NCBI RefSeq assembly: GCF_900105945.1
Contig: NZ_FNSO01000004.1
Coordinates: forward strand, 7,072,001 to 7,136,000
Origin: Amycolatopsis tolypomycina
GTDB lineage: Bacteria > Actinomycetota > Actinomycetes > Mycobacteriales > Pseudonocardiaceae
Direction of reading: 5' to 3'
Length of the DNA stretch: 64,000 nt
Shown here piece by piece: positions 10,245-18,047 of this stretch. Position numbers and translations under genes: made by a program. The first letter of the stretch is position 1. Every line of letters starts with the position of its first letter. The notes under the pieces were generated by a model. The model saw only the letters and a list, made by a program, of their open reading frames with translations, did no database searches and had not been told where the DNA came from.

Positions 10245-10592
10245 TCAGCCCGCGGAGTTGCCGTTGCAGGCGACGTACGACGGGTTGTGGTCGACCGTCA
10301 GCAGCTCGACCGGACCGTTCCACTGCCAGGGCAGCAGGCACGCGTTGTTGAGGATGCTGATGCCACCGTGACCGCCGCCGGTGGAGTTGTTGTTGCAGGC
10401 CGCGTACGCCGGCGCGTGGCCCGCGTGCAGCACCTCGAAGGGACCGTTCCACTGCCACGGAGCCGCGCAGAGGTTGTCGCCGATGCTGATGCCGCCGCCC
10501 GGGTGGTGACCCTCACCGGCGGAAGCCGGCGCGGCAACAGCGAGCATGGCGCCACCGATGACTGCGGCTGCGAAGAGCGTCTTTTTCATCAT
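10245..10592 (-). CDS. Small secreted protein with two tandem Cys-pair repeats
   Basis: From the ATG at 10590-10592 this is a 115-residue protein with a clear Sec signal peptide (KKTLFAAAVIGG...ASA-GEG). The mature part is two copies of a roughly 38-residue unit: GGISI-x2-N-x-C-x2-PWQWNGP-(4-5)-L...Y-x-AC-x-N-x-N. Each copy has two cysteines about 28 residues apart, likely one disulphide per repeat. Size, secretion and Cys pairs recall chaplins of aerial-growing actinomycetes, but the chaplin consensus itself is not present, so I leave the family open. The spaced MM start is preceded only by a weak GAAG. Confidence 0.75.
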   Translation of the reverse strand: MMKKTLFAAAVIGGAMLAVAAPASAGEGHHPGGGISIGDNLCAAPWQWNGPFEVLHAGHAPAYAACNNNSTGGGHGGISILNNACLLPWQWNGPVELLTVDHNPSYVACNGNSAG

Positions 10593-10787
10593 GATAAAAT
10601 CTTCGGACAAACCGCTGCTGTCCTTTATCGACATCACCCGATGGTTTGGACAACATCACCCGTCCCGGCACTCAAACACCTTACGCCGAGCGGTGTCCAC
10701 AGTGGTGTGCCACGGTCGGGGGTTCCCCCTCCGCGCGGTCGTCACCATCCAAGCTGGACAGACGCCGCACGAAGGGGAAAGTCCCGG

Positions 10788-11261
10788 TCAGCCGAACATC
10801 CCGGGCTGGTACTCGCCCGCCGGGTTCCGGACGATCACGTTCAGCCGGTTCCACGCGTTGATCGTGGCCACCAGGGCGACCAGCGCGCCGACCTGCTCCT
10901 CGTCGAAGTGCTTCCGCACCGCCGCCCACGTCTCGTCGCTGACGCCGGTGTGCGTGTCCGCCAGGCGGGTGCCCTCCTCCGCCAGCGCCAGGGCCGCGCG
11001 CTCCGCCTCGGTGAACACCACCGCTTCGCGCCAGGCCGCCACCAGCGCCAGGCGGACCGCCGTCTCGCCGGCCGCCGCCGCGTCCTTCGTGTGCATGTCC
11101 AGGCACATGCCGCAGCCGTTGATCTGGCTCGCGCGGATCTTCACCAGTTCCTGGGTCGCCTTCGGCAGCGACGACTCCTCGGCCGGGCGCGACGCCGCGA
11201 TCAGGCGCTTGGCGAACTTGCTGGTGACCTCGTTCTCGAACATGTTGAGCCGCGTTTCCAT
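10788..11261 (-). CDS. Carboxymuconolactone decarboxylase / AhpD-like protein
   Basis: The 157-residue protein has the AhpD-type active site CGMCLDMHTKDA (residues 54-65: CxxC followed by His), preceded by LVKIRASQ as in CMD-family peroxidase-like proteins. Such proteins use the Cys pair as an alkylhydroperoxidase-type thiol site. The ATG at 11259-11261 has a good AAGGGGAA ribosome site; an upstream in-frame GTG does not. A GTGA-N6-TCAC palindrome lies 72 bp upstream. The gene is divergent from the PRC-barrel stress protein. Confidence 0.88.
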   Translation of the reverse strand: METRLNMFENEVTSKFAKRLIAASRPAEESSLPKATQELVKIRASQINGCGMCLDMHTKDAAAAGETAVRLALVAAWREAVVFTEAERAALALAEEGTRLADTHTGVSDETWAAVRKHFDEEQVGALVALVATINAWNRLNVIVRNPAGEYQPGMFG

Positions 11262-11557
11262 CGCCGTTCCCCTTTTCTCGTCTGGTTCACCCCCTTGACG
11301 ACCGCCGCGACGGCGTTGTGACAGCACCGGACGTGACGCCGGTCACAGCCACACCTTCGCGTTCCCGCGCCGGCGCCCGGTCACGCCGGGAGCACCCCGC
11401 TCCACCTGCGTTCCCCATCCCGCCTGGCCCGCGGGAGGCGCTTCAAACGATCACGTTCAGGGGTCACCCACCGGGACACCACGACGGTTGCCGCGCCCGC
11501 CGGAGCGGCCGACGGTGGGGCTCAGCAACGAATCGACGTGGAAGGAGCACGACCGCG
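11262..11557. promoter_or_regulatory. Divergent promoter region with a Crp-type palindrome
   Basis: The 296-bp gap between the AhpD-like and DUF2382 genes holds no gene I can support. At 11333-11346 it contains GTGA-CGCCGG-TCAC, which matches the GTGA-N6-TCAC core bound by Crp/GlxR-type regulators. The role is inferred from sequence only. Confidence 0.4.
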
Positions 11558-12292
11558 ATGGCCAGGACCATGCAGCCCGAGGAACTCATCGACAGCGCCG
11601 TGGTCGACCCGGACGGCAACAAGCTCGGGAAGGTCGGCAACGTCTACCTCGCCGACGCGACGCACGAGCCCGAGTGGATCACCGTCAGGACCGGCCTGTT
11701 CGGCACCAAGGAAAGCTTCGTCCCGCTCTCCGGCGCGCACGCGGACTCCGACGGCGTCCACGTCCAGGTCGACAAGGACAGCGTCTCCGACGCGCCCCGC
11801 ATTGACGCCGACGGGCACCTGTCGCCCGAGGAGAGCACGCAGCTCTACCAGCACTACGGCCTGCCGGTGCCGCGCACGTCCCCCGACGGGCGGATGGACC
11901 GGACCGCGAAGGGGAAGCGCGACGACCGCGTCATGACGCGGTCCGAGGAACGGCTGAACGTCGGGACCGAGCAGGTCGAGACCGGGCACGTGCGGCTGCG
12001 CAAGTACGTCGTCACCGAAGAGCAGCAGGTCACCGTGCCGGTGCGGCACGAAGAGGTGCGCGTCGAGCGCGAGCCGATCACCGGCGGCCGCGGCGGTCCG
12101 GCGGAGATCGGCGAGGCCGAGCAGGACGTGGTGCTGCACGCGGAGAAACCCGTGGTGCGCAAGGAGACCGTGCCGGTCGAACGCGCACGCCTGCGGAAGG
12201 AGACGGTCAGCGACGAGCAGACCGTGTCCGGCAAGGTCCGCAAGGAGCAGTTCGAGGTCACCGACGACGACCGACGGCACCGCCGGTCGTGA
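11558..12292 (+). CDS. PRC-barrel and DUF2382 domain protein
   Basis: The 244-residue protein has an N-terminal PRC-barrel (residues about 5-85: LIDSAVVDPDGNKLGKVGNVY, then WITVRTGLFGTKESFVPL). A DUF2382 region at about 125-240 contains two blocks of the type RSEERLNVG...GHVRLRKYVVTEEQQVTVPVRHEEVRVEREP and KPVVRKETVPVERARLRKETVSDEQTVSGKVRKE. Such proteins are common, highly charged stress-associated proteins of unknown biochemistry in actinobacteria. GGAAGGAG at 11540-11547 sets the ATG at 11558. It converges on the acyl-CoA dehydrogenase gene across a strong hairpin. Confidence 0.9.
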   Translation: MARTMQPEELIDSAVVDPDGNKLGKVGNVYLADATHEPEWITVRTGLFGTKESFVPLSGAHADSDGVHVQVDKDSVSDAPRIDADGHLSPEESTQLYQHYGLPVPRTSPDGRMDRTAKGKRDDRVMTRSEERLNVGTEQVETGHVRLRKYVVTEEQQVTVPVRHEEVRVEREPITGGRGGPAEIGEAEQDVVLHAEKPVVRKETVPVERARLRKETVSDEQTVSGKVRKEQFEVTDDDRRHRRS

Positions 12293-12301
12293 CGGCTCCC
12301 G

Positions 12302-12336
12302 GGCGGGTGGCCGGGCCCCGATACCGGCCACCCGCC
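12302..12336. terminator. Bidirectional hairpin terminator
   Basis: GGCGGGTGGCCGG (12302-12314) and CCGGCCACCCGCC (12324-12336) form a perfect 13-bp stem with a 9-base loop. It sits between the DUF2382 stop (12292) and the converging dehydrogenase stop (12353). Confidence 0.65.
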
Positions 12337-12352
12337 TGGGTCACCGCCGCGA

Positions 12353-14242
12353 TCAGGACGTCAGCATCGGCGCCGCCAGGAACTGCTCCGGGATCGCGAA
12401 CGCGTCCACCAGCGTGCGCGCGTGCGGGCGCAGCTCCGCGCACAGCCGGTTCACCGCCGACGTGACGGCCTTCCCGCGCGACGCCGTCAGCCGGCCGTGG
12501 CCGAGGAACCACGCCAGGTCCTCTTCGATCGCCGACAACGCGTACAGGTCGCAGACGCGCTCGAGCAGCGCGCGGGCGTCGGGGTCCTCACAGCGCTCGA
12601 TGCCGGCCACGAACGCTTCGAGCACCAGGCGCTCGACGTGGACGCGGCCCGCGCGCAGCACGTGGTCCTGCGCCGCGTTGAACACGCCGAACGGGTCGGC
12701 CGCCGCCTTGCGCAGGCGCTTCGCCACGCCTTCGACGACGTGCTCCTCGCGGTCCTCGAACAGCCGCAGCTGCCACTCGCGGCGGAAGAAGACGTCCGAG
12801 TCGGACCCTTCGGTGAGCGACTCCAGCGCCTTGCGCACCGACGTCCGCTCCAGGATCGCGCTGACCACCTGGTCGGTGACGAACCGGGCCGTCGCCAGCG
12901 GCGAGAGGTCCTCGAAGTCCTGCTTGTAGCTGGTCAGCAGGCCCTTCGCGACCAGCTGCAGCAGCACCGTGTTGTCGCCCTCGAACGTGGTGAAGACGTC
13001 CGTGTCGGCCTTCAGGCCCGGAAGGATGTTCTCCGCCAGGTAGCCCGCCCCGCCGCAGGCCTCGCGCGCGGCCTGGATCGTCGCCGTCGCGTGCCACGTG
13101 TTGAGGGCCTTCAGCCCGGCCGCGCGGGATTCCAGCTCACGCTGCTCCTCCTCCGGCGCCGACGCGTCGATGTCGTGCAGCTTCGAGACCAGCTCTTCCT
13201 GGGCGAAGTGCAGCGCGTACGTCTTCGCCAGCGCCGGCAGCAGTTTCCGCTGGTGCCCGAGGTAGTCGAGGATGACGACCTCGTCGCCGTCCGGCTTCGC
13301 GAACTGGCGCCGGTGCTCGCCGTAGCGGACGGCCAGTGCCAGCGCGCGCTTGGTCGCGCTCCCCGCGCTGCCGCCGACGCTCACCCGGCCGCGGATCAGC
13401 GTGCCCAGCATCGTGAAGAACCGGCGGCTGTCGCTCTCGATCGGGCTCGAATACGTCCCGTCCTCGGCGACGTCGCCGAAGCGGTTCAGCAGGGCTTCGC
13501 GCGGGACACGGACGTTGTCGAAGGCCAACCGTCCATTGTCGACACCGTTGAGGCCGGCCTTCGGTCCGCAGTCCTCGATGGACACACCGGGCGCCGGGGC
13601 TCCGGACTCGTCGCGGATCGGGACGAGGAACGCGTGCACGCCACGCTCCTCGGAGCCGGTGATCAGCTGGGCGAAGACCACCGCCATGCGGCCGTCGCGG
13701 GCCGCGTTGCCGATGTACTCCTTGCGCGCCATGTCGTCCGGCGTGTGGATGACGAACCCACCGTCCACACAGGTCGCCGTGGTGCGCAGGTGCTGGACGT
13801 CGGACCCGTGGCCGTGCTCGGTCATCGCGAAGCAGCCGAGGACGTCGAGGTTCATGATCCCGCGCAGGTAGCGCTCGTGGTGGCGCTCGGTGCCGAGCAG
13901 CTGGACGGCACCGCCGAACAGGCCCCACTGCACGCCGGCCTTGACCATCAGCGACAGGTCGCCGTAGCCGAGCAGCTCGAACGACGTCACCGAGCCGCCG
14001 ACGTCGCCACCGCCGCCGTACGCCGGGTCGAAGCCCAGGCCGGGCCGGTCGGTGGCCGCGAGGGCGCGCAGCTGGTCGAGCACCTGGGCGCGGTGTTCCT
14101 CGATGCCGAGGTCGACCGGGTCCCGGAACCGCGCCTCGGCCATCTGCGCCCGCACCCCGCGGCGCAGCTCGGCCCAGCGACCGTCGAGGACGGCGGTGAG
14201 CGCGTCCGGAGCCACCTTCGATGGCACTTCGGGGACGTCCAC
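12353..14242 (-). CDS. Acyl-CoA dehydrogenase/oxidase-like protein, large form
   Basis: The 629-residue protein has the acyl-CoA dehydrogenase fold in order: a helical N-terminus, the FAD/acyl-binding strand CFAMTEHGHGSDV near residue 140, the GRVSVGG helix near 290, and REACGGAGYLAENILPGLKADTDVFTTFEGDNTVLLQ near 395-430 followed by a long C-terminal helical extension. Length and the TFEGDN motif match acyl-CoA oxidase-like members, which carry out the first step of beta-oxidation. The GTG at 14240-14242 has GGAGG six bases upstream. A TetR-type palindrome sits within the hairpin just upstream, suggesting control by acyl-CoA-responsive repression. Confidence 0.88.
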   Translation of the reverse strand: MDVPEVPSKVAPDALTAVLDGRWAELRRGVRAQMAEARFRDPVDLGIEEHRAQVLDQLRALAATDRPGLGFDPAYGGGGDVGGSVTSFELLGYGDLSLMVKAGVQWGLFGGAVQLLGTERHHERYLRGIMNLDVLGCFAMTEHGHGSDVQHLRTTATCVDGGFVIHTPDDMARKEYIGNAARDGRMAVVFAQLITGSEERGVHAFLVPIRDESGAPAPGVSIEDCGPKAGLNGVDNGRLAFDNVRVPREALLNRFGDVAEDGTYSSPIESDSRRFFTMLGTLIRGRVSVGGSAGSATKRALALAVRYGEHRRQFAKPDGDEVVILDYLGHQRKLLPALAKTYALHFAQEELVSKLHDIDASAPEEEQRELESRAAGLKALNTWHATATIQAAREACGGAGYLAENILPGLKADTDVFTTFEGDNTVLLQLVAKGLLTSYKQDFEDLSPLATARFVTDQVVSAILERTSVRKALESLTEGSDSDVFFRREWQLRLFEDREEHVVEGVAKRLRKAAADPFGVFNAAQDHVLRAGRVHVERLVLEAFVAGIERCEDPDARALLERVCDLYALSAIEEDLAWFLGHGRLTASRGKAVTSAVNRLCAELRPHARTLVDAFAIPEQFLAAPMLTS

Positions 14243-14264
14243 GGCAACCTCCGGAAAGGACGAA

Positions 14265-14300
14265 CGGCAGGCTTCCTACTCGTTGGTAGTAAGCCTGCCG
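14265..14300 (-). terminator. Hairpin containing a TetR-type operator
   Basis: CGGCAGGCTT (14265-14274) and AAGCCTGCCG (14291-14300) are exact complements. The 16 bases between them contain a second palindrome, CTAC-TCGTTG-GTAG (14276-14289). The outer hairpin lies 22 bp past the pectinase stop and can end that transcript. The inner palindrome resembles the sites at 339-353 and 57248-57263 and lies in the promoter position of the dehydrogenase gene. Confidence 0.5.
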
Positions 14301-14322
14301 CAGCGTGCGCGATCCCGCAGGG

Positions 14323-15708
14323 TCAGATCGGCTTGCCGTTGACCGTCACGTTCGTGAAGCGCGCGTTGTCCACGTATTTCAGCGTGTTCGACGTGTCGGA
14401 CACGCCGTTAAACGTGGAGTTTGCCACGCTCAGGCCGTGGACGTGGGCGTTCGAAAGCCCGCTGACGTCGAAGGTCTTCCCGCCGATCTTCGTGCTCGCA
14501 CAGTTGCCGATCGTGAACGGCCCGAACGACGGGAGGTGGCTGCCGGTCTGGCTGTTGTACGTCGACGTCACGTACACGAAGTTGCGCGCGAACGTGCCGG
14601 AAACGCCGTCCAGGTTGATGTTCTCGGTGAACCCGCCACGCAGCGTGTTGGACTTCACGTACAGGGCGAACTTCGTGTCACCCTTCACGGTGAGCCGGTA
14701 GGCGTAGACGTTGCGGATCCCGCCGGTCTGCTCGCTGCCGCAGGTGATCGCGCCCCAGTTGCCGTTCATCACGCAGTCCACCACGACGAGGTTCTGGCAC
14801 GGGACGTTCACCCGGCGCCCGTCGGCGTCGCGGCCGGCCTTGATGGCGATGTTGTCGTCGTGCGCGCCCAGGGTGCAGTTCGCGATGACGACGTGGTCGC
14901 ACGACTCCGGGTCGCAGCCGTCGGTGTTGTTGTGCGCGGTGCTGGGGTCGGTGCTGACGCCGTCGACCGTGACGTTGCGGCACAGCGTCGGGTGCAGCTG
15001 CCAGAACATGGAGTTCTTCAGCGTGATGCCCTGGATCAGCACGTTTTCGCAGGCGTACGGCTCGACGAACGTCGACCGCATGGTGTGCCCCGAGCCCGGC
15101 ACGACCCGCTTCTCCGGCGCGATTCCCTTGGCCACCAGCGATTCCAGGTAGGCGCGGTCGCTGCCCTTGTTCCACGACGACGTCGCCGCCGCGTCGAGCG
15201 TGCCGCGGCCGGTGAGGCCGATGTTCTTTTCCCCGTAGGCGTAGACCATCGGCGAACGGTTGACGCACTCGATGCCTTCGTAGCGCGTCAGGACGTTCGG
15301 GAACTTCGAGGCGTCCCCGCTGAATTTGAGCACCGCGCCGTTTTCGAGGTGGAGGTCGACGTTGCTCCTGAGCCGGATGGCGCCGGTGAGGAAACTGCCG
15401 CCGCCGGGCACGATCACGTGGCCGCCGCCGGCCGCGGCGCAGGCGTCGATCGCTTTCGCGATGGCTGCGGTGTTGTCGGTTTTGCCGTCGTTCTTCGCGC
15501 CGTAGCCGGTGATCGGGAAACTGCGGTCGGGGAACACGGGAATCGTCGTGTTCGCGACGATGTCGTTCGCCGCCGGCCACGGGAGCGCCGGTACGTCGAT
15601 GCGGGGCACCGCCGAAGCCCGCGACGGGGGCAAGGCCGGGAGCAGCGGCACCGCCGCCACCGCGAGCCCGCCCTTGATCAGCTGCCGCCGGGTGAACCTG
15701 CCGTCCAT
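14323..15708 (-). CDS. GH28-type polygalacturonase/pectinase, Tat-exported
   Basis: The 461-residue protein begins MDGRFTRRQLIKGGLAVAAV, a twin-arginine signal. A right-handed beta-helix follows. GH28 landmarks are visible: GAKNDGKTDNTAAIAKAI near the start, NTDGCDPESC and DDNIAIKAG carrying the catalytic Asp residues, and GNWGAITCGSEQTGGIRNV in the place of the usual GHG-xSIGS block. The DDN (usual DDC) and GNWG variants mean the exact pectin-type substrate is uncertain. The ATG at 15706-15708 has AAGGACG upstream and begins exactly at the signal peptide; an upstream extension lacks any signal-like feature. Confidence 0.85.
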   Translation of the reverse strand: MDGRFTRRQLIKGGLAVAAVPLLPALPPSRASAVPRIDVPALPWPAANDIVANTTIPVFPDRSFPITGYGAKNDGKTDNTAAIAKAIDACAAAGGGHVIVPGGGSFLTGAIRLRSNVDLHLENGAVLKFSGDASKFPNVLTRYEGIECVNRSPMVYAYGEKNIGLTGRGTLDAAATSSWNKGSDRAYLESLVAKGIAPEKRVVPGSGHTMRSTFVEPYACENVLIQGITLKNSMFWQLHPTLCRNVTVDGVSTDPSTAHNNTDGCDPESCDHVVIANCTLGAHDDNIAIKAGRDADGRRVNVPCQNLVVVDCVMNGNWGAITCGSEQTGGIRNVYAYRLTVKGDTKFALYVKSNTLRGGFTENINLDGVSGTFARNFVYVTSTYNSQTGSHLPSFGPFTIGNCASTKIGGKTFDVSGLSNAHVHGLSVANSTFNGVSDTSNTLKYVDNARFTNVTVNGKPI

Positions 15709-15844
15709 GGACACGTCCTTCACGGAAAGACCTGGTGCGACGACGGAACCGCGGCACGGACCGCGGGCACGACGCACTCTAGGCGCGCGAGTGGCTCCAG
15801 GTCCAGGGTTGCGCGGTCGGCGAAAAGGCTGTCATGATCGGGGC

Positions 15845-15883
15845 ATGTCGATTCGAAAGGGCGTGCCCGCCCTCGCGCTTTGA
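15845..15883 (+). other. Possible 12-codon leader peptide
   Basis: A short frame MSIRKGVPALAL ends in TGA at 15881-15883, overlapping the TTG start (15880-15882) of the next gene as TTGA. This is the geometry of translational coupling. There is no strong ribosome site, so it may be chance. Confidence 0.3.
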
Positions 15884-16845
15884 GCGCCCCGCGGCGGCCG
15901 GACCGCCGATCCTTTGACATTTCCGAGTGGCTGAGCCACGCCTTCTGCACGGACCCCGCGGATCGTCCCGCGGCCGAGGACGCCATCACCCGGCTCTACG
16001 CCCTGCTCGGCGAGCCACCCCCGCGGTTCGTCTGGGTCGGTTCCCCGGATGCTGCCGCGTGGCGGCTGCGAGCGTCACCAGCCCTTTCCGCGGAGCCGGT
16101 GGAAGCCCGGATGGCGACCCGGGCGGCCACACTGCGGAAACGTCGGCGCGATGTTTCGCCCGAGGCGCGGCAGACCGTCGAAGAAGCCTTCGCCGACCTG
16201 GTCCGGTCCGGCATCCGGCCGTCGCTCGGCCTGTACTGGTACGGCCAGCAGGACGCCTACTGGGTGACGCCGGACTCGGGTGACCCGGAGCTGGAGCTGT
16301 GGGCGACTCTCGTCCGCTCCTGCGGCTGGTGGTGGCCGCGTGACGGCGTCTGCGTCGTCGCGGACCGGCCGTCGGCCCTCCGTCTCGACGACGAGCGCCG
16401 CCTGCACAGCGCGTCCGGGCCCGCGGTGGTCTACCCCGACGGCCGGGATGTGTACGCCTGGCACGGCACGCGGGTGCCGTCCTGGGTGATCGAAGACCCC
16501 ACCGCGGACCGGATCCACCGCGAGTCCGACGTCGAGGTGCGCCGGTGCGCGATCGAGCACCTCGGCTGGACGGCGTACATCGAGCAGTCCGGGATGCGGA
16601 TCCTGAGCCGGGCACCCGACCCCGGCAATCCGGGCTGCGAACTGCAGCTCTACGACCTGCCGCCGCAGAAGTGGCACGCGCCTTCGCGGCTGCTGCTGGC
16701 GGTGAACGGCTCGGTGGAGCGCGACGGCACCCGCCGCCGCCACGGGCTGCGCGTGCCCGCCGGATTCGACCATCCCCTGGACGCGGCCGGCTGGTCGTAC
16801 GGGCTCACCGGAGCTCAGTACGCGCGCCTGCAGCGCCGGACTTGA
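15880..16845 (+). CDS. DUF6745-type protein of unknown function
   Basis: The 321-residue soluble protein has the pattern LHSASGPAVVYPDGRDVYAWHGTRVPSWVIEDP at about 181-213 and a short tail SVERDGTRRRHGLRVP. These are typical of the DUF6745 group found in multicellular actinobacteria. An Arg-rich middle and a Trp-rich SCGWWWPRDG segment precede it. No enzymatic motif is visible. The only start before the conserved part is a TTG overlapping a 12-codon leader frame. The next gene starts 11 bp after its stop and is probably co-transcribed. Confidence 0.75.
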   Translation: MSAPRRPDRRSFDISEWLSHAFCTDPADRPAAEDAITRLYALLGEPPPRFVWVGSPDAAAWRLRASPALSAEPVEARMATRAATLRKRRRDVSPEARQTVEEAFADLVRSGIRPSLGLYWYGQQDAYWVTPDSGDPELELWATLVRSCGWWWPRDGVCVVADRPSALRLDDERRLHSASGPAVVYPDGRDVYAWHGTRVPSWVIEDPTADRIHRESDVEVRRCAIEHLGWTAYIEQSGMRILSRAPDPGNPGCELQLYDLPPQKWHAPSRLLLAVNGSVERDGTRRRHGLRVPAGFDHPLDAAGWSYGLTGAQYARLQRRT

Positions 16846-16856
16846 GAGGTGATCAC

Positions 16857-17279
16857 ATGTTTCTTGCCGAACTGCTCGACCGGACCGGACTCGACGTCCT
16901 CGACCACCTGGACCGCCAGGTCACGGTGCCGGTCATCGACGGGCTCCAGGCTCAGGGTGACCTGATCGTGCTGCCGCTGGCTCTGCTCGGCCGGCAGCCG
17001 CGCGACTGGTGGGAGCTGCCCGCCGAGGGGCGGGAGCTGGTCCGCGGCGAGGCGGGCAACAACCCGCACACACTGGTGGCGGACCGCGGAACGTGCCGCA
17101 TGACGACCTGGCTGAAGGACCCGGAACAGCTGGCGATCGCGGCGTTCGAGAACACGGCGCCGGTGTGGCTGATCCATCCGGAACACGGGGCAACCGGAAT
17201 CGCCCCCGGAGCGTGGTTCGTGCGGCGGCAGCGGGAGCCGGCTGCCGGGTTCCGCAAGCCGGCGTTGGTCGCGGACTAG
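16857..17279 (+). CDS. Small conserved hypothetical, DUF6745 neighbour
   Basis: The 140-residue acidic protein begins MFLAELLDRTGLDVLDHLDRQ with a GAGAGGTGA ribosome site. It has no membrane segment and no recognised domain. A central WWELPAEGRELVRGEAGNNPHTL segment and a GAWFVRRQRE tail are the most distinctive parts. It follows the DUF6745 gene by 11 bp, so the two probably form an operon and may act together. The stop is followed by two hairpins before the converging gene. Confidence 0.65.
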   Translation: MFLAELLDRTGLDVLDHLDRQVTVPVIDGLQAQGDLIVLPLALLGRQPRDWWELPAEGRELVRGEAGNNPHTLVADRGTCRMTTWLKDPEQLAIAAFENTAPVWLIHPEHGATGIAPGAWFVRRQREPAAGFRKPALVAD

Positions 17280-17300
17280 GGCGGCTGGATCGCGGGGTTG

Positions 17301-17366
17301 TGGGGTGTTGCCGAGGGGGCAGCACCCCACGGCCGGGTCGCGGGGTGCCACCGAGGGGGCGGCACC
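17301..17366. terminator. Twin hairpins between convergent genes
   Basis: TGGGGTGTTGCC (17301-17312) pairs with GGCAGCACCCCA (17318-17329), twelve pairs with one G-U. GGTGCC (17344-17349) pairs with GGCACC (17361-17366). Both loops contain GAGGGG, so the second hairpin looks like a diverged copy of the first. They separate convergent genes ending at 17279 and 17401. Confidence 0.55.
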
Positions 17367-17400
17367 GCGCGGCCCGGCCGTTCCATAGGCCGAACGACCT

Positions 17401-17958
17401 TCAGGCCAGGTCCGGGCCCTTCGAGCGCAGGTCGTCGACCTTGGTCATCGCGTCCCGCAGCTCGCCCAGCCAGCTGTCCGCGTGCCGGCCCACCAGCCGC
17501 ACCGCCCAGGCCAGTGCGTCCGAACGCGACCGGGCCACGCCCGCGTCCACCAGCGTGTCCAGTACCAGGCGCTCTGGCTGGCGCAGGCGCGTCATCACCG
17601 GGGCCGAATGCGTCGTGAACAGCGCCTTCGTGCCGCCCAGCCGGGCTCCCCACGACACCTTGCGCTGGTAGCGGTGCTCGGCCTGCCGCGCGATCTCGAT
17701 GCGCTCGTCGCGCGTCTCCTCGCGGTACCTGCTGATCCGGCCCTCTTCGGCCGCCGCTCGGGCTGCGTCGTCCGCGTACTCCTCCGTCAGGGCCGGGAGT
17801 TCGCCGACCACGATGATCTCTTCGCGGTCGATCTTGATCTCCGGGGCGCCCGTGAACCAGCCGTCGGGGAGGCGGCCGCCGAACCAGGCCGCCGCGTCGT
17901 CCGCCGACGGGACCTCTGCCTGCTGCCATCCGCTGCTTCCGCGCCATCCGCGTCCCAT
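17401..17958 (-). CDS. Conserved hypothetical with ribbon-helix-helix-like C-terminus
   Basis: The 185-residue protein starts at an ATG with a perfect CGGAGG site seven bases upstream. An acidic N-terminal half (VPSADDAAAWFGGRLPDGWF; IKIDREEIIVVGEL) is followed by a basic linker. The C-terminal segment RLVLDTLVDAGVARSRSDALAWAVRLV resembles the strand-helix-helix of ribbon-helix-helix DNA-binding proteins. Two tandem copies of GATTACAT lie 14-29 bp upstream of its start, a pattern that would suit autoregulation by such a protein. The function is otherwise unknown; the RHH reading is by eye. Confidence 0.7.
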   Translation of the reverse strand: MGRGWRGSSGWQQAEVPSADDAAAWFGGRLPDGWFTGAPEIKIDREEIIVVGELPALTEEYADDAARAAAEEGRISRYREETRDERIEIARQAEHRYQRKVSWGARLGGTKALFTTHSAPVMTRLRQPERLVLDTLVDAGVARSRSDALAWAVRLVGRHADSWLGELRDAMTKVDDLRSKGPDLA

Positions 17959-17971
17959 GTCGCACCTCCGC

Positions 17972-17987
17972 GATTACATGATTACAT
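17972..17987. promoter_or_regulatory. Tandem GATTACAT direct repeat
   Basis: Two adjacent exact 8-bp copies (17972-17979 and 17980-17987) form an AT-rich patch in otherwise GC-rich DNA. They lie just upstream of the ribosome site of the leftward gene at 17958. On that strand they read ATGTAATC twice, so they may be operator half-sites, overlapping -10 elements, or both. Confidence 0.45.
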
Positions 17988-18047
17988 CGCTATTGAAGTT
18001 ACCCCGACGACGCCACGAACGGCACCGCGTTCACCCAGGGCGCAACG

